From positions 1 through 64,000 of the forward strand of contig CAVPPW010000004.1 of NCBI GenBank assembly GCA_963707445.1: a stretch of 64,000 nt of DNA. Direction: 5' to 3'. The notes under the pieces were generated by a model that did not search any database, was not told the DNA's origin, and worked only from the letters and a program-made list of their open reading frames with translations. The position numbers were made by a program, and so were the translations under genes. Origin of the DNA: JALORV01 sp963707445 (GTDB taxonomy: Bacteria; Pseudomonadota; Gammaproteobacteria; Burkholderiales; Burkholderiaceae_F). Positions 1-9,195 of this stretch are shown here, piece by piece (the stretch's first letter is position 1; every line of letters begins with the position of its first letter).

Positions 1-201
1 GAAAGCCGCCTACCAGCAGCTGACCTTGAATTTGTTCGGGTGGAAATACGTTCCGCCAAACTCATTGACTACCCGGACTTCTTGGAGGCATACCCGCCAG
101 ATCCGCCATGGTGTCCGCCATTGCATCCGCCAGCCCGAAGCGCCCGCGCTGCGTCCTACGACGTCAGAACTGCTCGGCGCGTTGACCCAACTGGTCCTTA
201 G
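1..201 (+). CDS. C-terminal part of an unidentified island protein (partial)
   Basis: Frame 1 is open from the window edge to a TAG at 199-201, with no start inside the window. The 66 residues begin with a mixed segment (EFVRVEIRSAKLIDYPDFLE) and then turn Pro-rich, with four PP doublets. The sequence composition looks coding, but I do not recognise a family. It overlaps the 3' end of the opposite-strand AlpA-like gene by 38 bp, which argues for caution. It could be the end of an island gene convergent with the regulator, or chance. Confidence 0.3.
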   Translation, partial: ESRLPAADLEFVRVEIRSAKLIDYPDFLEAYPPDPPWCPPLHPPARSARAASYDVRTARRVDPTGP

Positions 202-526
202 CCACTTCGATGCGCGCTCCTGCAACCAGCCGGCCGTCGCGGTAGCGCCTTACCTCCGCAAGGCTTGTAGGCACGGGGCGCATGAATAGCCTGGGCTGTT
301 GGTCTACCCAGGCAAGGACTTCGGCCGTTACCCACAATCGATGGCGGCCACCCAACTCAATCGGAGCCGGGAAGTCTGGGCGGCTGGTCACCGCATGCGT
401 TGCAGTTCGCTTCAGATGCAGGACATCCTTGGCGAGGGCTGCAAGACTCAGGTAGTTGGGCAACCTCTGAATGCGCGCATCCTCGCTCGTCAATGACACT
501 GATGCTGCCAAAGACCCGTTGTCCAT
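164..526 (-). CDS. AlpA-like DNA-binding regulator/excisionase
   Basis: A 120-residue protein. The segment around residues 22-75 (LPNYLSLAALAKDV, then PIELGGRHRLWVTAEVLAWV) matches the winged-helix pattern of AlpA/MerR-type small regulators, with the 'site-specific W.. .EV..W' ending. AlpA proteins activate or direct excision by the integrase of P4-like elements. The start at 526 is chosen because AGGGAGGTCG sits just upstream; the reading frame itself stays open for 79 more codons. The context, downstream of an integrase at a tRNA, supports the role. The C-terminal 45 residues are not conserved in any family I know. Confidence 0.65.
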   Translation of the reverse strand: MDNGSLAASVSLTSEDARIQRLPNYLSLAALAKDVLHLKRTATHAVTSRPDFPAPIELGGRHRLWVTAEVLAWVDQQPRLFMRPVPTSLAEVRRYRDGRLVAGARIEVAKDQLGQRAEQF

Positions 527-1484
527 AAATCGACCTCCCTCGGCAGCGACTGCCGAGATTTGCGCCGCTAGTCGGCGTGTTTCAACACAGCGCGTTGAGT
601 CGGGCGCGCAACGGTGTAGGGCGTGAACCTGTGTGTACTGGCGCGACCGGTTCGCGTTCGCGGCCAGGAAGCCATGCTCGTCTGCCGGGTTGGCTTCGGT
701 TCGTCCGGCGACGTGTCCAGTTTCTTCCCGCTTGCGCGGGGTGGTCGTCTTCAAAATGTGCAAGCAACGGACGGCGAAGATTTCGCATCGCCAGTCCCTT
801 CCGCCATAGCGGATCCCGCAACCTCAAGGGTTCGGGAGCATCCGAGCGCATGCTCGGACCCGTGAATTCGGTTTCTTCTGCTCTACGCCTGTCCCGTTAT
901 GTGGACACCGTTCCCGCCAGCGGACGGCATAACGGTTCGCAGTCATCCGGCGGCCCACTTAAAGAAGCGGCACGACCGGCAGCTGGCCAAAGGACAGCTT
1001 TCCTACGAACGACAGACGGACTCGAGTGACTTAGTCAGCCTCAAGGGCCGACACCAGCCGGAACGACCGGTTAAGGCGCGACGCCCAAGGCGTCGCTCTC
1101 GGAGACCCGCTGACGATGAGCGGGTGGGTTAAGCGCGTGCAGCAGTGATGACGGGACGTCATCCGGCATGCTGGCATCTCAGTAATACGACTCGGTTGGG
1201 CGCTTTTCGCCGCGCAGCGGGTGAAAGGGCAAAGCCCTGAAACGGGACCACCGTTGACTCGCCGCAGATGATCGGCATGTGCCGGTTCTTTGTCAAGCAA
1301 ACTTGACGATTAATTGCCCAGTCATTTGTAGATCGCTCGAAGAGCATTGACCCGTCTTGCGGAGCTGGTACCTCAAGTTCGGAAGCAAGATTGGTTGGCG
1401 AGATTGGTAGAACGTTGAAGGACTTTCGCTTGGACGGCTCGGCGAACGCTGAAAGCCGCAGCATCTCGGGCTGCAGCCGCGCGG
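527..1484. other. Island stretch without a convincing gene
   Basis: About 960 bp between the AlpA-like gene and the integrase. Short open frames occur on both strands, including one of 109 codons on the minus strand (1159-1488) whose GTG overlaps the integrase stop, but none has a recognisable domain or a good ribosome binding site. I see no RNA gene or repeat array here. It may hold decayed island genes. Confidence 0.4.
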
Positions 1485-2753
1485 TCACGTAGAGCGTCGT
1501 CTAAAGGGAACGACCTTCGGTCGCGCGCTGCTTCCGCAAACGTATGCCGCCCATTCAAGCAGCAGGTTCCGCCTTTCCGCATTGAATTGCGCCCGGTTGT
1601 AGGCCCGCTTGACCTGGTCTCTCTCCCTGTGCGCAAGGGCGGCCTCGATCACTTCCGGCCGCGCGACGGCGTTCTCGTAGGCCCACGTGCTGAAGCTACT
1701 GCGGCACAGACCATGTACGGTCGTCTTGCCGTCCACCTTGAGGCGCCGCAGGAGGGTCAGCATTCCCATGTTCGACAGCGGCTTGTCCGGATCTGCGGGT
1801 GATGGGAAAAGGTATCGCTTACTTAGTCCTCGCTGTCCCTCGAGGATTTCGACGGCCCTTGAGGCAAGAAACACGGTGTGCTCTTCTCGCGCCTTCATTC
1901 GCTCCTTGGGAACGACCCAAACTCCCGCTTCAACATCGAATTCATCCCACTCGGCGCCGACGATCTCAGCAGTGCGAGCCGCCGTGAGTACGCCAAATTC
2001 AAGCGCCCGCGCGGCGATGCCCGCCGAGGCACGGATCTGCGCCACTAGACCAGGGACCGCGTCGAAGGGCAGCGCGGCAAAGTGGCCCTTGACGCGCCGG
2101 CCCGTCCTCATCTCAGCCAATTTGCGCCGAACCGCGCGCGCCGGGTTGCCCTCTCGAACGTGTCTGAATTCGGCATCGTCGAACACGGCTTCCAGTCGTT
2201 GCCTGATGCGGCTCGCCGTCTCGGGCACGCGCTGGGCGACCTGGGCGATCGCGTCCAAAAGCTGCGGAGCCGTCACGTTGACAATCGGCGCCTGCCAGAT
2301 GCGCTCCGGCACATTGTTCTCGAGTGATGCGATCCACTGCGCAGAGTGCTTGGGTGTCCTTGACGGTTCGATCACTCGTTCGTGATAGTCGCGCGCCACC
2401 CGCGCCAGTGTGACCTTCTCGCGAAGCGCCTCCGCCTTGCGCTCGGCCTCGGCCCGCTTCACCGCCGACCGCTGGGACTTTCGCTCTTCAATCGGATCGA
2501 TTCCGCGCTCGAGAAGGCTTCGCGCCTCCTGCGCGCGGCGGCGAACGTCGGCCAGACTGCGACCCGTAGCCTGGGTGCTGCTGCGGTCCAGCGAACCGAG
2601 CCCCATCGCACGGCGCTGCCCCGCCGACGGCGTGAATCGGAGTACTGCGCGCACGCAGGTCTCTGCGACGTGGAATTCGAGTCCACCGCCGTCGTAAAGA
2701 ACACCGGGTTTCGCGTGCTTGAGCTGAAGCGCCGAACATTGGGCGAGCGCCAT
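1485..2753 (-). CDS. Tyrosine-type integrase, DUF4102/P4-like family
   Basis: A 422-residue site-specific recombinase that would insert and excise the island at the tRNA 3' end. The N-terminal DUF4102 arm-binding domain shows KPGVLYDGGGLEF. The catalytic domain carries Arg260 (LTAARTAEI), His347 and Arg351 (VHGLCRSSF), His375 (LAHRERD) and the nucleophile Tyr385 (AYNRAQF). The HGLCR spacing is that of a common subfamily. The frame is open 38 codons further upstream, but ATG at 2753 is preferred: it has GGAAGGGG upstream and starts the conserved domain. All catalytic residues are present, so the enzyme may be active. Confidence 0.93.
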   Translation of the reverse strand: MALAQCSALQLKHAKPGVLYDGGGLEFHVAETCVRAVLRFTPSAGQRRAMGLGSLDRSSTQATGRSLADVRRRAQEARSLLERGIDPIEERKSQRSAVKRAEAERKAEALREKVTLARVARDYHERVIEPSRTPKHSAQWIASLENNVPERIWQAPIVNVTAPQLLDAIAQVAQRVPETASRIRQRLEAVFDDAEFRHVREGNPARAVRRKLAEMRTGRRVKGHFAALPFDAVPGLVAQIRASAGIAARALEFGVLTAARTAEIVGAEWDEFDVEAGVWVVPKERMKAREEHTVFLASRAVEILEGQRGLSKRYLFPSPADPDKPLSNMGMLTLLRRLKVDGKTTVHGLCRSSFSTWAYENAVARPEVIEAALAHRERDQVKRAYNRAQFNAERRNLLLEWAAYVCGSSARPKVVPFRRRST

Positions 2754-2923
2754 GACTACCCCTTCCGTATCCGCCAATTTATCCGCCAGAAGTTCGCGAA
2801 TTTCTGCGGCAATAAAACCGCGCTCGCGAACGCTCGTGTTGTACTCAGCGCCTACTTCACTCGTCAATTCAACGAGTTACGCGGACGCTCGTGAACGCTG
2901 GTGGATGCTGGTGGGAAGGGTAC

Positions 2924-3014
2924 TGGCGGAGAGAGTGGGATTCGAACCCACGATAGGCTATTAACCTATACACGCGTTCCAGGCGTGCGCCTTCAACCGC
3001 TCGGCCATCTCTCC
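2924..3014 (-). tRNA. tRNA-Ser(GGA), island attachment site
   Basis: Read on the minus strand it starts GGAGAGATGG and ends TCTCTCCGCCA, with the acceptor stem pairing GGAGAGA/TCTCTCC, an encoded CCA (2924-2926), the long variable arm typical of serine tRNAs, and the T-loop GGTTCGAATCC. The anticodon loop CTGGAAC gives anticodon GGA (codons UCC/UCU). The gene stays intact because the island insertion rebuilds its 3' end. It lies downstream of the symporter terminator. Confidence 0.96.
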
Positions 3015-3062
3015 AGATGTGCTCTACGAGGCCGCGGATTATATCGGCGCATGCCACGGGCG

Positions 3063-3089
3063 AAAAAAAGCCCGCGGCGCACCGCGGGC
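3063..3089 (-). terminator. Rho-independent terminator of the symporter operon
   Basis: On the minus strand GCCCGCGG, a 4-nt loop and CCGCGGGC form a perfect stem followed by seven T. It lies 24 bp past the symporter stop and before tRNA-Ser(GGA). Confidence 0.92.
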
Positions 3090-3112
3090 TTGCGTACCGT
3101 GAATCGCGCGGA

Positions 3113-5217
3113 TCAGCGGGCCAGTGAATCGACCGTGTCTCCACGCAGGTTCGGATAGCGCACGTGTTCGACCAGTTCTTGCGTCTGCTTGTCGGGCCGC
3201 GGCGTCAGCAGGCTGACGACGATGATCCCGAGGATGCCGAGCGGGATGCCGAAGATCGCCGAGGAGATCGGCTGGATGCCGAACCACATCGGGTAGTCGG
3301 CCGGGTTGAGGCCGAGCGCCTGCTGGAAGAACGGATAGCGCGTGCCCATGTAGTACATCGTGATGCCAAGGCCCAGCACCATGCCGACAATCGCCCCGGC
3401 CTTGTTGGCGCGCTTCCAGAACACCCCGAGGACGAGTGCCGGGAAGAATGCCGCCGCCGCAAGCGAGAACGCAGCACCCACGAGGAACAGGATGTCACCC
3501 GGCTTCAACGACGTCACGTAGGCAGCGATGAGGGCCACGACCAGCAGCAGGATCTTGGAAATCGTGACCCGCTTCTGCGTCGAGGCGTTCGGGTTGATCA
3601 TCTTGTAGTACATGTCGTGCGAGAGCGCATTCGCGATCGTCAGCAGCAGGCCGTCGGCGGTCGAAAGCGCCGCCGCCAGCCCACCGGCTGCGACCAGGCC
3701 GGAGATCACGTACGGCAGGCCCGCGATTTCCGGCGTGGCAAGGACGATGATGTCCTGGCCGAGCCGGATTTCCGACAACTGAACGATGCCGTCCTTGTTG
3801 ATGTCGACGATGCTCATCAAAGTCGGATCGATCTTGGCCCAGGCCGCCGACCCACGCCGGCAGGTTGGAGAACGAACTGCCGACGAGGTTGTTGTAGATC
3901 TCGAACTTCACCAGCACGGCCAGTGCAGGCGCCGTGAAGTAAAGCAGGAAGATGAACAACAGCGACCAGAACACCGACTGCCGCGCCTCGTTGACTGATG
4001 GCGTCGTGTAGTACCGCATCAGAATGTGCGGCAGCGCGGCCGTACCGACCATCAGGCAGAGGGTCAGCGCGAGGAAATTCAGCCGCTTAAGATCGCGGTC
4101 TTTTTCCCCGGCTTCACCGGTCTTGTTGGTCGGGTACGGCGTGGCGTGCGGCAGCGGCGCCGCGGCGCGTGCAGCGTTCGCGGTGACCTGACCCTGCCAT
4201 GCGGCCTTGGCGTCGCCCGCGGACTGCGGATAGTCTGCGAGCGCCTTTTCCGCCGCGCGGATGTCAGCCACCGGCGCGTTCGCGGCCTTCAGTTCCTCGA
4301 CCTTCTTCGCTGCGTCGGCGCGACCGGCTTCCCAGGTCGCCGGCAGGCCGTCGATGCGCTTCTTCGCGTCCGCCGCACGGTCCGCAAAGATCTTCCGGAC
4401 CTGGAGTTCCGCCGGTTCGACCGCGAGCTTCTTCTCCAGCGCGGTCACGCGCTCGAGCACACCACCGTAGACGAACTGCGGCAGCGGGATGCCGGTGATC
4501 TTCACCGAGAGCCAGACGACCGGAATCATGTACGCAATGATCAGGATGATGTATTGCGCCACCTGCGTCCACGTGACCGCGCGCATGCCACCGAGGAACG
4601 AGCAAACCAGGATGCCGCGCGAGGCCCAGGAACACACCGACACCGAACTCCACACCCGTAAAGCGCGACGTGATGATGCCGACGCCGTAGATCTGCGCCA
4701 CCACATACGTGAACGAGCACAGGATCGCCGCGAACACACCGATCGAGCGGGCGATGTTGCCGCCATAGCGCGCACCGAGAAAGTCCGGAATCGTGAACTG
4801 CCCGAACTTGCGCAGGTACGGCGCCAGGAACAGTGCAACCAGACAGTAGCCGCCGGTCCAGCCCATGATGAAGGCCAGCCCGTCGAAGCCCTGCAGGTAT
4901 AGCCCCCCGGCCATGCCGATGAACGACGCGGCCGACATCCAGTCGGCGCCGGTCGCCATGCCGTTGAAGAACGCCGGTACGCGCCGTCCCGCCACGTAAT
5001 ACTCGGCGATGTCCGCGGTGCGGCTCATGATGCCGATGCCCGCGTACAGCGCGATCGTCGCGAACAGGAAGACGTAGCCGATCCAGACCTTCGGCAGACC
5101 CATCTGTTCAAGTATGGCAAGGGCGACCAGGAAGACGATGAAACCGCCCGTGTACCAGGTGTAGTACTTCCTCAGCTGGTTGAAGAAGGCCCGGTTTGAA
5201 CTCGCAGTGACAGCCAT
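3113..5217 (-). CDS. Sodium:solute symporter large subunit (acetate/monocarboxylate type), frameshifted
   Basis: Large subunit of the two-gene DUF4212-linked sodium:solute symporter family, an inner-membrane Na+/organic acid carrier; beside acs it probably imports acetate or a related acid. Three consecutive frames encode one protein: MAVTASSNRAFFNQL to VFLGLA, then GILVCSFLGGMRAV to LPAWV, then AAWAKIDPTLMSIV to the end. One extra base near 4617 and one near 3850 would each restore the frame. A long hydrophilic insert (4130-4460, Ala/Lys/Glu-rich, KKVEELKAANAP) interrupts the membrane helices, as in the VC_2705-like subfamily. Its start overlaps the stop of the small subunit (TAATG), indicating coupling. 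I suspect sequence error more than a true pseudogene. Confidence 0.88.
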
Positions 5218-5480
5218 TACAGGTCTCCTTCGTCGACACCGTACTCGACGTCAAGCTGGCGCATCTTCTTGGCGTAGTAATAGAGGATCGCCACGTAGAT
5301 GATGAGCGATCCCTGCGCCGCCATATAAAACGACAGCGGCCAGCCGAAGAAATTGATTTCGGCGAGCGGGATCGCGAAATACCCCATCACGAACGTGACG
5401 ACGAACCAGATGAAGAGCAGAACCGCGGTGATCTTGAGGTTCCTGCTCCAGTACTGCCTGTGCTTTTCGGTGAGCTGCAT
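5217..5480 (-). CDS. DUF4212 symporter small subunit
   Basis: An 87-residue membrane protein with two hydrophobic segments (ITAVLLFIWFVVTFVMG, then SFYMAAQGSLIIYVAILYYY), a WSRN motif near the N-terminus, and the ending YYAKKMRQLDVEYG typical of the sodium/substrate symporter small subunit. In this family it is always paired with the large subunit, here directly downstream with TAATG overlap. It probably stabilises or assembles the transporter; its exact function is not established. Confidence 0.93.
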   Translation of the reverse strand: MQLTEKHRQYWSRNLKITAVLLFIWFVVTFVMGYFAIPLAEINFFGWPLSFYMAAQGSLIIYVAILYYYAKKMRQLDVEYGVDEGDL

Positions 5481-5516
5481 GTCTCGTCTTCTCCTTGTGG
5501 TCTTTCGTCCCCTGAT

Positions 5517-6158
5517 TCAAGAACCGCCTGCGGCCTTCTCCTCCTGGTGCAATGGAACGTCGGGGTTGCGCTGATCCGCCCGTGGCACCGTCCGCGCCAT
5601 ATCGCGCTTCAGCGTCGCGGCGTACTTGGGCTCGAATTTCTGCAACTCGTCGTGGATTTTGCCGGCCTCGGCAGCGTTGCCGAGATGGTGGTAGGTCATG
5701 CCGAGCTGGTAGTAGCCATAGGGCGAGAACGGCTGCAGCTTGATATTCCGCCGCAGCGCCTCGATCGCCTCGTTGAGCCGGCCCTCGCGGATCAGCACCA
5801 GGCCGAGCCCGTACCACGCCCGGTCGATTGACGGCTTGAGTTCCACCGAGCGGCGGAACGCCCGCTCGGCCTCCTGCAGTTCGTCACGCTGGTCGTGCAG
5901 GTAGCCCAGGTTGAACCAGGCCTCCGCGTTGGCCGGATGCAGTGCCACGATCGACTCGAACTGCTGCATCGCGCCGACCGTATCGCCGGTTTCGGCAAGC
6001 AGGTTGCCGAGCGCCGCGCGAGCAACATCGTTTCCCTCGCTCATCGAAACGATGCGGCGCAGATCCTCGATTGCGCTCGTCTTGCGATCGAGCAACACCT
6101 CGATGCTCGCCTTGCGATTGAGCCACCACGTGGAAAGGGAGCGCTCGATCACGTTCAC
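5517..6158 (-). CDS. Tetratricopeptide repeat protein
   Basis: A 213-residue protein with about four TPR units from residue ~45 to 180 (ARAALGNLLAETGD, AEAWFNLGYLHDQRDE, DRAWYGLGLVLIREGR, PYGYYQLGMTYHHLGN), a protein-binding scaffold. The start is GTG at 6158, overlapping the stop of the upstream small membrane protein (GTGA), so the two are probably co-translated. There is no signal peptide. It sits between acs and the symporter, so a role in assembling or regulating that transporter is possible but inferred only from position. Confidence 0.82.
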   Translation of the reverse strand: MNVIERSLSTWWLNRKASIEVLLDRKTSAIEDLRRIVSMSEGNDVARAALGNLLAETGDTVGAMQQFESIVALHPANAEAWFNLGYLHDQRDELQEAERAFRRSVELKPSIDRAWYGLGLVLIREGRLNEAIEALRRNIKLQPFSPYGYYQLGMTYHHLGNAAEAGKIHDELQKFEPKYAATLKRDMARTVPRADQRNPDVPLHQEEKAAGGS

Positions 6159-6475
6159 TGGGGCACCTGCTGAAAGCGCTCGCACGCGGGTTGGGCCGGA
6201 TTTGAGGCGCAGGAACCGCGCAGCGAGATCGAAATGAAGACCCACGCGAACACGAGCAGGAGCAGCGTCGCGAGCGGTATGTGCGCGTCGAGCACGACAC
6301 GCGGCGTGACCTTGCGCACGGTCCAGGTGAACGGGCTCGCAACGGTTTGAAACAGCCGATAGACGACGTTGTTGGCGCGCCGTCCCCAGGCGAAGATGCC
6401 GACGATGAACTGACCCAGTAAGGCCAGCATTGCCACTTCGATGACCGCTTTCACAAGGACCAGGAGGAAGGCCAA
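6155..6475 (-). CDS. Small two-helix inner-membrane protein, unknown function
   Basis: A 106-residue protein with two strong membrane segments (LVLVKAVIEVAMLALLGQFIVG at residues 5-27 and PLATLLLLVFAWVFISISL around 70-88) and a basic middle (WTVRKVTPRVVLD). The C-terminal tail has two Cys in SCASNPAQPAC. No ATG fits; TTG at 6475 is chosen because AAGGAG lies nine bases upstream. The stop overlaps the GTG of the TPR gene. I do not recognise a family. Linkage to acs and the symporter suggests an accessory role. Confidence 0.72.
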   Translation of the reverse strand: MAFLLVLVKAVIEVAMLALLGQFIVGIFAWGRRANNVVYRLFQTVASPFTWTVRKVTPRVVLDAHIPLATLLLLVFAWVFISISLRGSCASNPAQPACERFQQVPQ

Positions 6476-6672
6476 GTGATTTGTCTCCTTTCGGGCGTCG
6501 CATCGAAAGCGACACCCGTCACACTCTGATTGCGGCTGCGCTCTTGCGGCGCCTCGCCGTCCTGCTTCGCCGACCGCTGCGGCGGGATCTTCCCGCCGCG
6601 CTGGCCACTTCTCCGAGGTTTGCCGCCCCTTCTGCTCTGCCTCCGATTCAGTCACCTGTGCGTGCCGCCTGG

Positions 6673-8655
6673 CTACACGCTCGCCTTCAACTGGTCCAGG
6701 ATCGCCGGATTCTCGAGCGTCGAAACATCCTGCGTGATCTCTTCGCCCTTGGCGATCGAGCGCAGCAGCCGCCGCATGATCTTTCCGGAACGCGTCTTCG
6801 GCAGGTTGTCGCCGAAGCGGATGTCCTTCGGCTTGGCGATCGGACCGATCTCCTTGCCGACCCAATCGCGCAGCTCCTTCGCGATCTTCTTCGCCTCTTC
6901 CCCGGTCGGTCTCGCCCGTTTGAGCACGACGAAGGCAGAGATCGCCTCACCCGTCATGTCGTCGGGACGACCGACGACGGCGGCTTCGGCAACGATCGGA
7001 TTGGCGACCAGAGCAGACTCGATCTCCATCGTGCCCATGCGATGGCCCGAGACGTTCAGCACGTCGTCGATGCGACCCACGATCTTGAAGTAGCCGGTTT
7101 CCTTGTCTCGGATCGAACCGTCGCCGGCCAGGTACAGCGTGCCGCCGAGTTCCTCCGGGTAATACGACTTCTTGTACCGGTCCGGATCGCCCCAGATCGT
7201 GCGAATCATCGCGGGCCACGGCCGCTTGATGACCAGCAGGCCACCCTGTCCATTCGGCACGTCATGGCCGGTCTCGTCGACGATCGCGGCCATGATTCCG
7301 GGCAGTGGCAGCGTGCAGGAGCCGGGCACGGTCGGTGTGACCCCCGGCAGCGGCGAAATCAGATGGCCGCCGGTTTCGGTCTGCCACCAGGTGTCCACGA
7401 TCGGACACCGACCACCGCCGACATTGGTGTGGTACCACATCCACGCTTCCGGATTGATCGGCTCGCCGACCGTGCCGAGGATGCGCAGTCCCGACAGGTT
7501 GTACTTGGTCGGGTGGGTCGCGGGCTGGCCCTCATTGGCCTTGATCAACGAACGGATCGCGGTCGGCGCGGTGTAGAAGACGCTGACCTTGTGGTCCTGG
7601 ATCATTTTCCAGAAGCGTCCGGCATCGGGATAGGTTGGAACGCCCTCGAACATGATCTCGGTCGCGCCGACGGCCAGCGGGCCGTAGGTGATGTAGGTGT
7701 GTCCGGTCACCCAGCCGACGTCGGCCGTGCACCAGAACACGTCGCTCGGCTTGTAGTCGAACGTCCACTTCATCGTGAGCACCGCCCACAGCAGGTAGCC
7801 GCCGGTGGAGTGCTGCACACCCTTCGGCTTGCCCGTCGAACCCGACGTGTACAGGATGAACAGCGGATGCTCGGCGTTCACCCAGGTCGGTTCGCAGGTC
7901 TCAGGCTGTCCCTTGACGACGTCATCCCACCACTTGTCGCGCGGCGCCTGCATCGGCACATTGCTTCCCGTGCGCCGGTACACGATCACGTTGCGGACGC
8001 CCTCGCAGCCGCCCATCGCGAAGGCTTCGTCCACCACCGGCTTGAGCGGAATCTCCTTGCCGCCGCGGAACTGGCCATCGGCGGTAATGACCTCGGTGGC
8101 GCCGGCGTCGATGATCCGTTCCTGCAGGCTCTTGGCGGAGAAGCCGCCAAAGACGACCGAGTGCGTCGCTCCGATGCGCGCGCAGGCCTGCATCGCGACG
8201 ACAACCTGGACCGACATCGGCATGTAGATCAGGACGCGATCGCTTTTCTTGATGCCGTGGTGCTTGAGTGCATTCGCGAGCTTGCAGACTTCCTTGTGCA
8301 GGTCGCGGTAGGTGACCTTCGTGACCTTGCCGTCGTCGGCCTCGAAGATGATCGCGACCTTGTCGGCATTACCGTTGGTCAGGTTGCGATCGAGGCAGTT
8401 GTAGGAGGCGTTCAGTTCACCGTCGGCGAACCACTTGTAAAAGGGAGCGCTCGACTCGTCTAAGACGTTGGTAAAGGGCTTGTTCCAGCTGATGTGTTCG
8501 CGCGCCAGCCTGCCCCAGAATCCCGTGAAGTCTTTCTCCGCCTCCGCGCATAGCGCGTTGTACGCGTCCATGCCGGACACGTTGGCCTGCTTGACGAACT
8601 CCGGACTGGGCGCAAACACCCGGTTTTCCTGCAGGACTGATTCGATGTTTCCCAT
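6673..8655 (-). CDS. acs: Acetyl-CoA synthetase (acetate-CoA ligase)
   Basis: The 660-residue AMP-forming enzyme converts acetate, ATP and CoA to acetyl-CoA in the cytoplasm. It is full length for the family. The adenylate-forming signature YTSGSTGKPKG lies at residues 269-279, the hinge and CoA-binding regions follow (GRIDDVLNVSGHRMGTMEIE), and PKTRSGK ends in Lys625, the lysine acetylated in homologues to switch the enzyme off. It heads the minus-strand block leading to the sodium:solute symporter, so uptake and activation of acetate appear to be linked. Confidence 0.97.
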   Translation of the reverse strand: MGNIESVLQENRVFAPSPEFVKQANVSGMDAYNALCAEAEKDFTGFWGRLAREHISWNKPFTNVLDESSAPFYKWFADGELNASYNCLDRNLTNGNADKVAIIFEADDGKVTKVTYRDLHKEVCKLANALKHHGIKKSDRVLIYMPMSVQVVVAMQACARIGATHSVVFGGFSAKSLQERIIDAGATEVITADGQFRGGKEIPLKPVVDEAFAMGGCEGVRNVIVYRRTGSNVPMQAPRDKWWDDVVKGQPETCEPTWVNAEHPLFILYTSGSTGKPKGVQHSTGGYLLWAVLTMKWTFDYKPSDVFWCTADVGWVTGHTYITYGPLAVGATEIMFEGVPTYPDAGRFWKMIQDHKVSVFYTAPTAIRSLIKANEGQPATHPTKYNLSGLRILGTVGEPINPEAWMWYHTNVGGGRCPIVDTWWQTETGGHLISPLPGVTPTVPGSCTLPLPGIMAAIVDETGHDVPNGQGGLLVIKRPWPAMIRTIWGDPDRYKKSYYPEELGGTLYLAGDGSIRDKETGYFKIVGRIDDVLNVSGHRMGTMEIESALVANPIVAEAAVVGRPDDMTGEAISAFVVLKRARPTGEEAKKIAKELRDWVGKEIGPIAKPKDIRFGDNLPKTRSGKIMRRLLRSIAKGEEITQDVSTLENPAILDQLKASV

Positions 8656-8950
8656 GTCTCCTACTCCGCCGCGTTTGGTCCTGGGGCCTGCCCGTCGCCT
8701 TGCGCTCGCGCGGACGGTAGGTAGCCGCGCTTACACAATGCTGACATTGGGCAGGAAATCGGTACTGCAGCGCAGCGTGCCCGCGCGGGAAACAACAGCC
8801 TTGCTTTCGCGCAAGACTTTGTGCGGGTTCTCCCTAGGGGCGGGATATAACGCGCGCGGGTGAAGTTTGCGCTGGCTACCCGCTCCGGGCCAGCACTCGA
8901 CAACTGCTTTTGGATCGTCGTCAGCCACGTGCTGACCGGCCGCGCATCCG
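8656..8950. promoter_or_regulatory. Upstream region of acs
   Basis: About 295 bp lie between the acs start and the displaced tRNA terminator. They should carry the acs promoter. On the minus strand TTATAT (around 8845-8850) is a possible -10, but I cannot assign a -35 with confidence. No gene is visible. Confidence 0.3.
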
Positions 8951-8984
8951 CCAAAACAAACGGGCCGCTGCGGGCCCGTTCGTT
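8951..8984 (-). terminator. Displaced terminator of tRNA-Ser(CGA)
   Basis: On the minus strand AACGGGCC, loop CGCAGC, GGCCCGTT and then TGTTTT form a Rho-independent terminator. It begins directly after the 14-bp copy of the tRNA end at 8985-8998. If the island 8999-16140 is removed, this hairpin falls immediately downstream of the tRNA CCA, so it is most simply the original tRNA terminator, now 7.1 kb away. Confidence 0.8.
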
Positions 8985-8998
8985 TGGCGGAAGGGGTG
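8985..8998 (-). repeat. Distal att site: copy of the tRNA-Ser(CGA) 3' end
   Basis: Minus-strand CACCCCTTCCGCCA is identical to the last 14 bases of tRNA-Ser(CGA) with CCA at 16141-16154, in the same orientation. It marks the far boundary of the second island. Confidence 0.85.
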
Positions 8999-9045
8999 TC
9001 TGTCAAGCCCCGCATGAACAGAGCTCCTGCGACGTGACACTAACT

Positions 9046-9066
9046 CAATCCGCCAGCCGATCCACC
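9046..9066 (+). repeat. Island-end direct repeat, left copy
   Basis: A 21-bp sequence, CAATCCGCCAGC plus CGATCCACC, is repeated with one mismatch at 15983-16003 near the opposite island end. Both lie inside the att repeats. They may be arm-type integrase binding sites; this is inferred from position only. Confidence 0.5.
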
Positions 9067-9195
9067 TGATTCGCTACGAGATGTAGCCTGTACATCCTAC
9101 CCGTCGGCGCTCGTGCGCCGAGCGTCCGCCAGGCTTGTCTTCCAGTGTGGCGGATCCGGTTGCGGCCATTCGAGCGCAACAGGCTTGCGGCGTGA

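Larger units (their letters stand above)
1..2923. mobile_element. End of a genomic island inserted at tRNA-Ser(GGA)
   Basis: An intact tyrosine integrase starts about 170 bp beyond the 3' end of tRNA-Ser(GGA) and is transcribed away from it, the usual layout of tRNA-targeted islands. An AlpA-like regulator follows. The sequence directly after the tRNA CCA (GTACCC) is not a terminator, as expected if island DNA now follows the tRNA. The other attachment site lies left of the window, so island size is unknown. Confidence 0.75.

Noticed and set aside
1159..1488. 109-codon minus-strand ORF starting at the integrase stop (GTGA)
   Set aside because: No ribosome binding site and no domain; overlap may be chance. 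Kept only as a note in the gene-poor stretch.
6481..8463. 660-codon plus-strand ORF opposite acs
   Set aside because: It is the antisense shadow of a full-length, highly conserved gene; high GC removes stop codons. No recognisable domains.
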